From the NCBI GenBank assembly GCA_002197995.1, contig NGZR01000001.1, positions 10,478,001-10,542,000 on the forward strand: a DNA stretch of 64,000 nt, in the 5' to 3' direction. Shown piece by piece: positions 45,443 through 56,204 of the stretch. Under the pieces are notes generated by a model. It was not told the origin of the DNA. It made no database searches and worked only from the letters and a program-made list of their open reading frames with translations. A program made the translations under genes and the position numbers. Position 1 is the first letter of the stretch; every line of letters begins with the position of its first letter. The stretch is from Gaeumannomyces sp. JS-464 (Eukaryota > Ascomycota > Sordariomycetes > Magnaporthales > Magnaporthaceae).

Positions 45443-48400
45443 TTTAACTTTTGCGAAAAAAACGCGTAAAAGTATAACCGTTTTTAATCGTTTCGCTATT
45501 CGAATTAGCCGCCGATCGCGTAATTTAACGCGTCGGTTTCGATTTTAAAAGCTTTTTCCGGGTTTAAAAATGCTAAAATTAATTCTTTTAATACGGCGTT
45601 TTATAATTGCTTAAAAGCTTTTTATTTTTATCCTTTTTAATAAAATTAGTGGTTATTTTTAGTAGAATTTATAAATAATATAGCGATTTTGCTATAATTA
45701 CGAATAAACCGTTTATAAAAGTTTAACAATTTTAAAAACCCTCGTACTTTCGTAACGTTTTTAAATATAAACCACTTTTTAACTTTTTTAACTTTTTTAA
45801 AATTTATATAAACTTGTTTAAATGTAATTACAAATTTTAAAAAAGCGACTTTTTATAAATGCTATTCGCACTTTTTTAATTTAATAAAAAGCTTTATATT
45901 AAACAGTTTTTAAAGCATTTTATATATATATTATTTATATTTTTTTATCGTTTTCGAAAAAATTAAAATATTATTTAAATATGCGAAAATAAAAAATGTT
46001 AAAATACTCGCGTAATATATAGTTAATTTTTTTTAAAATATAGTTAATGCATTAGTAAACCTAAAAGTTATTATTAAAAACTCGTAGCATTTAAATTTTA
46101 TTTTAAAAATTATAAGCCATTTTTAACCTTTTTTAATTCGTATTAAATTATAAGTTTTTCGTAAGTTTAAAACCGTAAAATACTAAGCTTTACTAAGCTT
46201 ATTTCGTAATTTATTAATAAAAAGTAAAAAATATCGGTTTTTAATCGTAACCTTATTTAATAAACGGTAATTAATACATATTCGCTTCGTTTTATTTTTT
46301 TTTCGTTTTTATAAAATCCTATATCCTATTAAAAAATCGAAAGGTTTAATATGCCTTTTTCGTAAGTTTTTTTCCACTTGTTTTTTAACACCTCCTATTA
46401 TTAAAGGTTAAATTAATACAACTTTTGGTATTTAAATTACGTTTTTAATTTAAACTTAATTTTTAAATCGAACGGTTTATATTTGAAAAGCACCGTTTTT
46501 AAGTTTTTCCGAAATAACTTTTCGTATTTATAATATTTTTTCGAAACATTTGCGAGCCGTTTTTTAATATTAATTTAATCGTTTTAATCGCTTTTTATTT
46601 TAAATAATCGTATATTTATTAATGCTAAATGCGAAAGTAAATTGCCAAATTTTATTACCGTTATAACCACTTTTTATTGCTTTTTATATTTACGGTTTAA
46701 AGTTTGTAATTGGTAAACTGTTTTAATTATTTATGGTTTTTTTTTATTAAACTTAACCGTTTATTTAATTTATTCGTAAATTTTTTTTTTAAATTAAAAG
46801 ATTTTAAAAATAACGTTTTCTTTTTTTATATTTAGCTTATTTAATATAATAAAAACGTTTTTTTTATTTAAAATGCGTAATGTTATTAGTTATATTTTTC
46901 GGTTAATTTATTTTTATTATAAGCGATAGGTATTTTTTTAACCGTTTTTAATTAATACGGTTAGCGTTTTCGATTTATAAAAATTCCATACCGTTTAACC
47001 GTTATAACGATATATAATCGCTTTATACTTCGTAATTAATTATTACTTTAACTTTTTTTTAATATTTTATCCAAAATATTAATAAGTCGTATAATTAATT
47101 CGATTTTATTATTATAAAGGTTTTTATCGGTTTTTATTTCCCATTTTATACTTTTTATTTAAATGGTTTTTTTAATTTTTTAAAAAAAAACGAGTATTAT
47201 ACGTTTATTTTTTTATTCGGGTTAAACGGTATATACGCTCGCGCAATTTTTTAATATTAAGCTTTCGCTTTTTATACCATATGTTTTTTGCATTTTGCAA
47301 TTTCGCATTTCTTTTAATTAAACGTTTTAATAACATATAGCATTAAATACCGCTTATTAAATTTAAAAATTGCGGTAAACCTGCTAATTCGGGCTAATTT
47401 TACCGTAGTAATTAAAATGCTAAACGAGGCTTAATTTTAAACTCGTTTCCCATTTTCCGTAAAAAGAAATTATATTTAAGTTTAAGTTATAAATAAAATT
47501 TGCATTTCTCGTAAATGCATTTTGCTTAAAATAAATGCAAATGTTTAAAATATTTTAGGTCGATATTAAGGTAATTTTTAATAATTAAAGCAGTTTTTCC
47601 CAGCTTGTTTATATTATTAAACTGGTAATTAGCGTATTTAACTTTTTATTAGTTATTAAATTATAATAAAGGTTAACCGTCGTTTTCGTTCGTTAAAATA
47701 GCGTAACATAACGGGTTATTTAGGTATTTTAAAACCTTAACGTTTTAAAACACTTCGAAATATCGAAAACGGTAAAAGCGTATTAATTTTTCCAGCTTGC
47801 TTAGTTTTCGCGAATTATAAGTTTAAAAGTTATATTGTTTAAACCTTTTACTCGTTTTTAAACCTCGGCTATTTTAAAATTTTAACCGTTTTGGTTTATT
47901 TCGGCGTTAATATCGAAATTTTTTAACTTTTAAAAAGGTGTGTTTAGCTTAAAAGCTTTTTTCGGGCTTTTCCTTTTTTCGAACCATTTGTTAAAATCGC
48001 TTCTTTTTAAATCCTAAAAAACGGCGTCGTTTTTTTTTTTAAACTTGTAATTTTAAAAGCGACGCGTTACTTTTTTTACTATCGTATTCGAATTTCGTAA
48101 TTTTAAACATGCAAATGTTTTAAGGTTTTTAAGGATATTATTCGGTAGCTTTTTTATCGGATTAATATATAACGCATAACTTATTATAATAATACGTTTA
48201 ATTAAACGTCGGTTTAAAACACAGTTTTTTTTATGTCGGGCATTTTTACGTTCGTTAAAAGTTAATTATTTAACGGTTATTATTTTTTAAAAGCAGTTTG
48301 TTTTAATATAACCGGTTTAATTATATTTAAAGCATTATTCGTTTTTCGGGTTTTGCTTTTGCTTTTTTTATTATTTTTATTACTAGTAAACGGCTTTCGC

Positions 48401-49298
48401 ATTAAAATTTATAAAGTTTAAATGCGTTTTATAAACCGTAATAAGTTATTATTTAACCTTTTTTTAATTAACTTTATTATTTTATACCGCATTTTTAAAA
48501 CTATATTTTTTTTTATCGTTTGTATAATTTATCGCTAATATAAACCGCGTTTTTAACGTAATTCGTAAAAAAAACTCCGGGCGATTTTACTTCGCGAGTT
48601 CGTTTTTTACGTTTTCGCGCAATCCGTTATAAAAATGCAGTATTAACGTAACGTCGTTTTAATTAAACTTTATATTAATCCGTTAAAAATCCGCTGCGTA
48701 TTTAATTACGGGGTTTTATTATTTAAAAGTAATAAAATTCTTTTCAGCGATTTAGGTTTCGTTAATTATTTCGAACATTTTTTCGACCTTTTTTCAAAGG
48801 TTTCGAAATTAGCGAAAATAATTTTAATAATTTCCTAGCTATTTTTATACTTTTTAAAATAATCGTTTTAAATTAATTAAAACTATTTTTTCATTTTGCC
48901 GTTTAATTTAATAACAGCGTAAACGACTTTTTATTTTTCGCTTACAAATTGCTATTTGTAAAACTTAAAATAGCTTTTACATTTAGTAAAAAACGTTTTA
49001 AGCTTACCGTTTTCCTTTTCGTAAAATTTGGGAACGGAAATTTATACGCTCGAATTGCGATAAACGCTTTAAAAAATAGCAATTTCGTGGTAAATTGCTT
49101 TATTTCGGCTTAACTTTTAGCGATTTCACCCGTTATAAGCTTAAAAAGGTTAACCGTATTAGCGGTTTCGTAAAAGTTGTATTAAATACCGTTAAAAGTA
49201 AAAACCGTAGTTTTTTCCTTTTTAAACTTTTTGTTATTACTTATTATAATTGCATTATTTTTTCCTTTTAACAAAGTATTAAATAAAATTAATTAAAA
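45443..49298 (-). pseudogene. G1b gag, protease, RT, RNase H remnant
   Basis: Collinear in reverse with G1a 1309-3060 over 45443-47330, including the RT palm motif near 45970 and the RNase H start. From 47330 to 49298 it is the gag/leader half, without a named motif. A zinc knuckle cannot be placed after RIP. No frame remains open for more than a few dozen codons. Confidence 0.72.
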
Positions 49299-50217
49299 TG
49301 TTATAATTAAAAGTTTACTTTTAAAATAAACCATTTTAAAAGTGGAAAAAACAATTTCGTTAATGCTAATAAATAAAAAAATACGTAATTTAAAAAAACA
49401 ATTTAATTACTTGTTTTAAAATATGTTTAAAAGCTAACTTAAATTAATTAATGCTAACGTGGTTTACAAGTGAGTGGAACACATAAGCGAGTGGAACACG
49501 TGTAAAATGCATATTAAACGCGATTTTCAATACCCTTGCTAATTTAGCCAATTTAAACCCAAATTTAACCAAATTTAAACAGGTTATATTTAACAAAGTA
49601 CATAATTTAATTTAATTTCTTGGATTTTTTTATTACCTTTTTAAAGTTAGTTCGTAATACTGTATAATATACTGTGAAAAATATGCAAAATATGCAATTA
49701 ACTTTAAAAGGGTAATAATAAAAATCCAAGAAAATTAAATTAAATTATTTACTTTGTTAAATATAACCTGCTTAAATTTGGTTAAATTTGGGCTTAAATT
49801 AGCCGAATTATTTAAACGTAAAAAACCGCTGTTTAATATGCATTTTATACGTGTTTCACTCGCTTATTTGTTCCACTTACTTGTAAACCACGTTAAAGTT
49901 TTAATTAAACCTTTTTAAAATAGTAAAAAACCTATTTTTTTACATGTATACCTTTTTTTACTTTAAAAGTTTTTAAATTTATAGCTTTATTTTTAATTTA
50001 CTACAAATTTATAAATCCTTTTTAAATTTGTTATTTTGTTTTTTAACTACCACAAATTTACAAATCTTTTTTGGATTTGTCGTTTTATTTTTTAGCTTTT
50101 ACAAATTTACAAATCTTTTTTAGGTTACGTAATTTCACATGTTTTAATACGAGGTAAAGGCATTATTTAGGGCTTTTTCCGTTTTATTGCTTTAAAACTT
50201 GCATGCTAGTTGTAATA
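49299..50217 (-). repeat. G1b 5' LTR with a nested MITE
   Basis: The LTR is 480 bp after removal of the MITE and one TA (49457-49895). In + reading it runs from TGTTATAATTAAAAG to CTAGTTGTAATA. It has 35-40-bp tandem units around CACAAATTTACAAATC (about 49985-50120). Confidence 0.82.
49457..49893. mobile_element. 437-bp foldback MITE of the Fot1-like family
   Basis: The ends, ACGTGGTTTACAAGTGAGTG and its complement, are the F1/F5 subtype, and the flanks are target TA (49455-49456, 49894-49895). The two arms are complementary almost to the middle (around 49664-49690), so the whole element is one near-perfect hairpin of about 200 bp per arm. It has no coding capacity. It probably depends on a Fot1-like transposase. 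The insertion site is inside the LTR of G1b. Confidence 0.9.
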
Positions 50218-51212
50218 TTAACGTTTTTTTAAATATTAAAGCATTATTATATTAATTAAACTAATAAGCTCGTTTAAACGTGCGTATTAGCCGTTTTAAT
50301 GTTTTTACCGCGAAAGTACGTTATAAAGTAGGTTATAAACTGCTTTAACCGAAGTGTGGTTTTTATTAAGCTATATAACAATTTGCGTAACGTTACCCCA
50401 GTAATTAAAAAACTTAATAAGTTAATAAACGGCTTTTACAAGCGGTTTAATATTTATGCATAGTGAAAAACCCTTTATTTGTTATTTACGAAAGTGTTTT
50501 AAATACAACGTTATTTACTAAAAGTACGCAGTTAGCAAACCCCGTTTTTGCATTCGAAAGTAAGATTAAAAAAAAAACTAACCACTATTTGCTTCGACTT
50601 TAACAAACCCCGTTTTTAACACTCGTAAATAAGCTAAAAAGGAATTAATTAAAAGCTTTTTTTAGCATTACAAACCTCGTTTTTACACCTCGAAAAGTAG
50701 TTTAAAAAGGAACTAATAACGCCGGTAACCTTTTAACGTATAACGCTTTTAATAGCTAAACCACTTTTTACGTTATACTTCGGAACATAAACCTAAGTAT
50801 TTATATAGCGCTTTTAAGCGCTATTTGCCCCTTTTTGCAATTTGGGTGCCTTTCGGCACTTTTTTAGGTTTTTTATATTTTAACCGTTATTTTAACGCCG
50901 TTTAAGTAATTTAATTAAGCGTTATCTTAACGCCGTTTAGGTTTTTAAAAGTACTTATAAAGCGTTTCGCAACGTTAATAAGCCTTAGTATTAGCGCTTT
51001 TTAACGCTTATTAATAAGTGTTACCACTTTTTAACAATTAAAATTTAATGCTTTTAATTTTCCTAATCCGCTTTAACTTGTAACAAAAGTTACAATCGCA
51101 ATTTTAATTAAACAACGTTTTAAATTAAAAGTTATAAAGCTTAATTAATGCATAAATTTAATACACTTAACGCATAATTAATCGCGCGATTTCGCAATCG
51201 CAAAGTTTTAAT
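50218..51212. other. Orphan AT-rich segment with a degenerate 70-bp tandem repeat
   Basis: No ORF is present. Three spaced copies of AACCCCGTTTTT...CTCGTAAATAAGCTAAAAAGG-like units occur at about 50535, 50606 and 50680. Otherwise I see only short inverted motifs such as AGCGCTTTTAAGCGCT near 50810. Confidence 0.4.
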
Positions 51213-51695
51213 TATTACAATTAAAGGTTTGCTTTTAAAATAAAGCACTTCGGGAGTGGAAAGGATAGTATCGCTAATGTTAGTAAATAAAAAAACACGT
51301 AACTTAAAAGGACAATTTAATTACTTGCTTTAAGAAATGCCTAAAAGCTAACTTAAGTTAATTAATGCCGAAGCTTTAATTAAAACTACCTAAAATAGGA
51401 GGAAATTTATCCTTTATATACACATTGCTTTTTTTAATAGTTTTTTAAATTTATGGCTTTATCGTAAATTTATAAATCCCGTTTAAATTTATTGCTTTTT
51501 TATAAATCCACAAATCCCGTTTGGATTTATTGCTTTATTACAAATCCACAAATCCCGTTTGGATTTATTGCTTTGTTATAAATCCACAAATCCTATTTAA
51601 ACCACGTAACTTTACGTGTTTTATTATAAAGCAAAGGCATTATTTAAAGCCCTTTCCCGTTTTATAGTTTTAAAGCTTGCACGCTGGTCGTAACA
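51213..51695 (-). repeat. Solo LTR of the G1 family
   Basis: This 483-bp copy runs from TATTACAATTAAAGG to CTGGTCGTAACA. It has the same orientation as the G1b 5' LTR, and no G1 internal sequence adjoins it on either side. It holds four 37-39-bp units of ACAAATCCCGTTTGGATTTATTGC type at 51463-51600. Confidence 0.75.
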
Positions 51696-51769
51696 TTAAT
51701 TAAAGTTTAATTTAACACTTAATAAGCTACGATTTTTTACTAGCTATTAAATATCCCGGGCTTATAACT

Positions 51770-52303
51770 TGTAAAAATATAAGGTTTTAATTAAAACGTG
51801 CTTACGCTAATTATAATAACTAATAAAGTTACGTTTAATTAGTATAAGCTTTATTAAGCATTACAAGTAATGCTAGTAAAGCTTTAAACTTAATAGGTGG
51901 TATAAGTTTGTATTGCAAAAAAAGGTCGTTAACTCGACTTTTTTATATACTTTTCGATATCGATTTCGCAAGCCCCCCGTTTAAAAAGGTTTTAATACCG
52001 CACGCGATTTTCCGAAAAAATATTTTATATAAAGAAATTAAAAAATCGACCTACGGTTACTAAACTTATTTTTACGTTAAGCTTTTAAATTTAACTTGTG
52101 CGTTTTTCACTTTTGTTTTAACGCGTGTAAAGTAAGTAAATAAAATAACTTTATAACGGCTAATTTAAGCGTTGTAACACGCTATAAGCCGACTTTATAC
52201 ATAAATTTATAAAAGTACAAAATAGGTAATATAAAATAGGTAATGCGGGGTAAGTAAAGTTTATGCACTTAACTTTAGCTAAATACATTAGTTTTTTTAA
52301 ACA
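51770..52303 (-). repeat. Copia-C-type LTR, copy R2
   Basis: This 534-bp sequence is nearly the same as 13872-14406 and in the same orientation: TGTAAAAATATAAGG at the left, TTTAAACA at the right in + reading. No internal Copia-C sequence is attached. It faces R3 across a 56-bp spacer. Confidence 0.78.
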
Positions 52304-52359
52304 CTTACTTTATACTTTTAACGCGCACGTTTAAACGAGCCTATTAGTTTAATTAATAT

Positions 52360-52891
52360 TGTTAAAATAACCAATGTATTTAGTTAAAGTTAAGTGTATA
52401 AACTTTATTTACCCCGCATTACTTACTTTATATTGCCTATTTTATACTTTTGTGGATTTATGCATAAAGTCGGCATATAACGTGTTATAACGCTTAAATT
52501 AACCGTTGTAAAACTATTTAATTTACTTACTTTACACGCGTTAAAATAAAAGTGAAAATTGCATAAGTTAAATTTAAAAGCCTAATGTAAAAATGGCTTT
52601 AATAACCGTGGGTTGATTTTTTAATTTCTTTATATAAAATATTTTTTCGGAAAATCGCGTGCGGCATTAAAACTTTTTAAGCGGGGGGCCCGCGGGATCG
52701 ATGTCGAAAGGTATATAAAAAAGTTAAATTAGCGACCTTTTTTTGCAATATAAGCTTATACCACCTACTAAGCTTAAAGCTTTACCAGCACTACTTGTAA
52801 TGTTTAATAAAACCCGTATTAATTAAACGTAACCTTGTTAATTACCGTAATTAACGTAAACACGCTTTAATTAAAACTTTATATTTTTACA
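52360..52891 (+). repeat. Copia-C-type LTR, copy R3, inverted relative to R2
   Basis: This 532-bp sequence is the reverse complement of R2, from TGTTAAAATAACC to TATTTTTACA. R2, the 56-bp spacer and R3 form a palindrome of about 1.1 kb. The G1c sequence starts directly to its right. Confidence 0.78.
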
Positions 52892-54990
52892 ACATTTAAA
52901 AAATTACTTTTTTAAAAGTTATAATTATATTAAAACAAGTTTTTATAAACTTTAAAAAAGTTTAAAAAGTTAAAAAATAGCCCGTATTTACGAACGTTAA
53001 AAAAGTACGAAGGTTTTTAAAGTTTTTAAACCTTTATAAACGGTTTATTTAAAATTTTAGCAAAAAAGACGCATTATTTACGAATTTTACTAAAAACGAC
53101 GTTTAATTTTATAAAAGGAAATAAAAACAAAACGCTTTTAAATTATTACGCGACGTTATAGTACGAAAACTAGTACTAGTAATGTTAAACTTAAAAAAAA
53201 ACTTTTAAAATTAAAACCACTGCGTTAAATTACGCTATTAAAAAATAACTTAAATAAAAAACAAAAAGGAAAAGTTGCACTCGTAAGCTTTTTTTTTCGT
53301 AAAAGCTTAACGAATTAAAATTAAATTATTAAATTTATAATAAAAAGCTTTTTACGATTATTTAAGCATTTAAAAAGTAACGCCGTACTTGTACAAAGTA
53401 AAACACTAAATGGTAATATATATAAATTATAAAAGTTTATTACATTTTATTATTAGTAAAAACTTAAATAAACGATAAATTTAATAAAGCGAATTTTTTT
53501 AAAATTACGACATTTGGATCGAGTATTAAAAAAGGTTGGAAAACGAACGGGCGAATGCTTTTAACCGCTAACCGAATTATAAAATCGATATATTAAAACA
53601 AACTCGTGTAATTTTAACTAAAAAGCTAAATAAATTTTTAATCCCGGCATAACGAACGTTAGTTAAAATAAATAAATAAATAAAATAAACTTTTAAAAAA
53701 ATCTAGCAAATTTACGAAAAACCGGCTTATAAATATTAAAAGTAATTAAAACTGAAAAACGACTTTAATAATACTATAAGTTTATAAAAACTCGCGTCGA
53801 AATGCATTAAGCAATTAAAAATTGTAAAAGTTGCGCAAAAAAATAAAACTAACAAATATAAACCTTATAAGCTATTATAACCTTTATTAGCGTTTAATAA
53901 AGTGTAGCAAAAAGTTATTATAAAGTTTATCGTTAAATTATTTAAATTACGGGAATTTATAACGAATGTTTAATATAATAACATTTTAATAATAGTAAAT
54001 AAACTTATTAAATACGCTTTATTTTTACTATATAAAAAAAGTAGTAACGTTAAAAAGTTAGCATATATTTTTATTAAAAACGTAATAGCGAAATACGAAA
54101 CGTTAAACCGTTTAATTACGGATAAAAACAAACTATTTACAAACAAGTTTTAAAAAAAACTTACAGCTAATTTAAAAGCGAAACACTTTTTATTAACAGC
54201 TTATTATTTTTAAACGGATAAGCAAATAAAACGAATAAATTAAACTATAAAACAATATTTACGTTATTACGTTAATTATAAACAAAATAATTAGGTATAA
54301 CTATTTTTATAACACAATTTTCGTATAATAACTCGGTATATAAAAGTATAAAAGCTACGCCGTTTTATGCAAATTACGGGTTTACGCTAATAACGTACGA
54401 GTAACTTAAAGTAAAAAAGCATGCTTTTATAACGGAGTTACAAATGAAAAAATTTACTAAATTATATAAACAATTCCGAACGGAACTCGAAAAGTTACAA
54501 TTACGCATATTACTTAAACTAATAAGAAAAAAATCGAAAAACCGATTTTTAAAAAAGGGAATAACGTTTATCTTTTTCGACGCAATATTAAAACAAAACG
54601 ATTAAACGATAAATTAAACTATAAAAATTAAAACTTTTTAAAATAATACGGAAAATTTTAAACGTTAATTACGAATTTTAATTACTATTAATTATAAAAT
54701 CCCACTTGGTTTTTTCCGTTTTTTTATTTAAATTAGCGTTATTAAGCTTTAAAAATAACGAGTTAATAAAAATTAACGCAAAATAAAAGTGCAAAATCGA
54801 AAAAACCCTACATAAAAATGTAATCGACGGAATTAAACATTACTTAGTTAAATGGATAAAATATAAAATCGAGGAAAGCATTTAAGGAAAAAAAACAAAT
54901 TTTAAAACAGCGCTAAAAGCTTTTAAAAAGTACTAATAAAAAGTTTTAAAAAAAGAGTTAACCTTTATACTAAAACTCGAATTTAAACTC
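52892..54990 (+). pseudogene. G1c pol remnant: RNase H, integrase, chromodomain
   Basis: Collinear with G1a 2740-4800. The chromodomain lies at about 54790-54960, with a KWIKYKIEESI-like core after the family KCKIEKTL start. Integrase spans roughly 53620-54560. Stops are denser than in G1a, and no open frame exceeds about 40 codons. Confidence 0.72.
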
Positions 54991-55128
54991 GAAACGCTTG
55001 CATTAAAATAACGCATTAAAACTAAGCAAAGCTAAAAAACTCGGGTTGTAAGCGACCCCGAAATCGGCCCAGCTTGGAAATAACGAAGGAAACCCGGGAA
55101 AAAGCGAATTAAAAAATACGGTGGGAGC

Positions 55129-55590
55129 TTATTTAACCTCCCTCCCCGCCTCCTCCCGCTTTACTCGTCGCAGCTTTTTTACGGCGTTAATACCGCGCCG
55201 AATCGCGCGCATTTTCCTTTTAAACCATACCTTTTTTTTATTTCCGTAAACGTTCGAGCTTATTATCCAAAGCATAACGTTTTTTTTCACCGTTTCGACT
55301 TTAGCTTCCATTTGCTAATATTGCAAGCCGATAAAACGAAATTATTTAAAGGAAAAGCTTAAAATATCGCAACCCGAACGGCTTTAACCAAAGCATTTTA
55401 CGCACTGGGACTAATTTTTTAAAAAAAAAGCTTTACACTTTTTACGCTTTAAAACCTCGTAATAAAAAAAAACAAAAAAGCATTTTAATAGCAAAAAAAA
55501 CGACTTAAGCAAATAGGTTTTTACGCTAAAGGGTTTTTTTAATAAAAAAACGTTTTCGCATTCGACTAAACATTTCGTTAATTAAAAAAG
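55129..55590 (-). pseudogene. Antisense accessory ORF of G1c (Cys-rich, coiled-coil)
   Basis: On the strand opposite to pol, a degenerate ORF starts near 55590. It shows CFFVFFYYEVLKRKKCKAFF, then SQCVKCFGXSRSGCDIL (CX2CX6C-type cluster, 55400-55350), then a charged helix-rich tail. The tail frame ALDNKLERLRK looks more natural than the 60-codon ATG frame at 55311-55132. The same layout occurs in G1a (12570-12990). It ends about 170 bp after the chromodomain. The function is unknown; such Cys clusters often bind zinc. I infer an accessory gene of the retroelement. Confidence 0.55.
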
Positions 55591-55683
55591 GGAAAGGAAA
55601 TAGTAAAAAAAATATTTACCAATTAACGGAAAGCGGGGCAGCAAATATAGCTAAAAGGATTTGGCTTAAAAGAGGAAACCTAA

Positions 55684-56204
55684 TGTTACGACTAGCATGC
55701 AAGCCCCAAAGCACAAAAAAAAGGGGCTTTAAAACAATGCCCTTACCCCGCACCGCCAGGACATACGAAAACACATAACTAGCTTACTTAAGCTAGATTT
55801 TTAAATTTTTAAACAAAGCTACAAATCCAAAAGGATTTTTGGATTTTTAAACAAAGCTATAAATCCAAAAGGATTTTTAAATCTTTAAATAAAACCACAA
55901 ATCCAAAAAGATCTTTAAATAAAACTACAAATCCAAAAAGATCTTTAAATTTTTAAACAAAGCCACAAATTTAAAAAGCTACTAAGGTAAAAAGCAATAT
56001 GTATATAAAAGATGGGTTTCTTATTATTTAAATAGTTCGGACTAAGGCTTCGGCATTAGTTAACCTAAGTTAGCTCCAAGGCACCCCCTTGGGCAAGCAA
56101 TCAAACTACTGTCACCAAGTTCACCAAACCCCTTAACAAGCGTACTGTTCCAAACACCTCCCCTAGGCGGCCCTACCCTAGGAGCAGAAAGCCTGTTTGT
56201 AACA
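55684..56204 (+). repeat. G1c 3' LTR; right border of the AT-rich block
   Basis: It starts TGTTACGACTAGCATGC after the same ...GAAACCTAA context as in G1a and ends GTTTGTAACA. Tandem units of ACAAATCCAAAAGGATTTTT type lie at 55800-55970. The first 400 bp match the other G1 LTRs. The last 100 bp or so (from about 56095) are GC-balanced, unmutated and only weakly alignable to them, so the exact end is less certain. Confidence 0.7.

Larger units (their letters stand above)
43105..50217 (-). mobile_element. Chromodomain Gypsy G1b, 3'-truncated, carrying F5 and a MITE
   Basis: This is the reverse-complement counterpart of G1a. From the right it has the 5' LTR (49299-50217 including the MITE), gag, protease, RT and RNase H (to 45443), then F5, then RNase H/integrase start to about 43105. 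There similarity to G1a (position about 3600) ends abruptly. The integrase core, chromodomain, antisense ORF and 3' LTR are missing. It covers the gag half that G1a and G1c lack, so it is the only witness here of the 5' part of the family. Confidence 0.82.
52892..56204 (+). mobile_element. Chromodomain Gypsy G1c, 5'-truncated
   Basis: It begins inside the RT (equivalent to G1a near 2740), right at the end of R3. It then has RNase H (LTIIXAFKKXRRTCTK-like near 53345-53395), integrase and chromodomain, the antisense accessory ORF (55130-55590, minus) and the 3' LTR (55684-56204). The gag and most of the RT are lost. Together G1a, G1b and G1c cover the whole family plan. Confidence 0.8.

Noticed and set aside
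49457..49893. Interpreting the long inverted repeat as a CRISPR-like array or a terminator
   Set aside because: There are no spaced direct repeats. TA flanks and Fot1-like ends show a foldback MITE.
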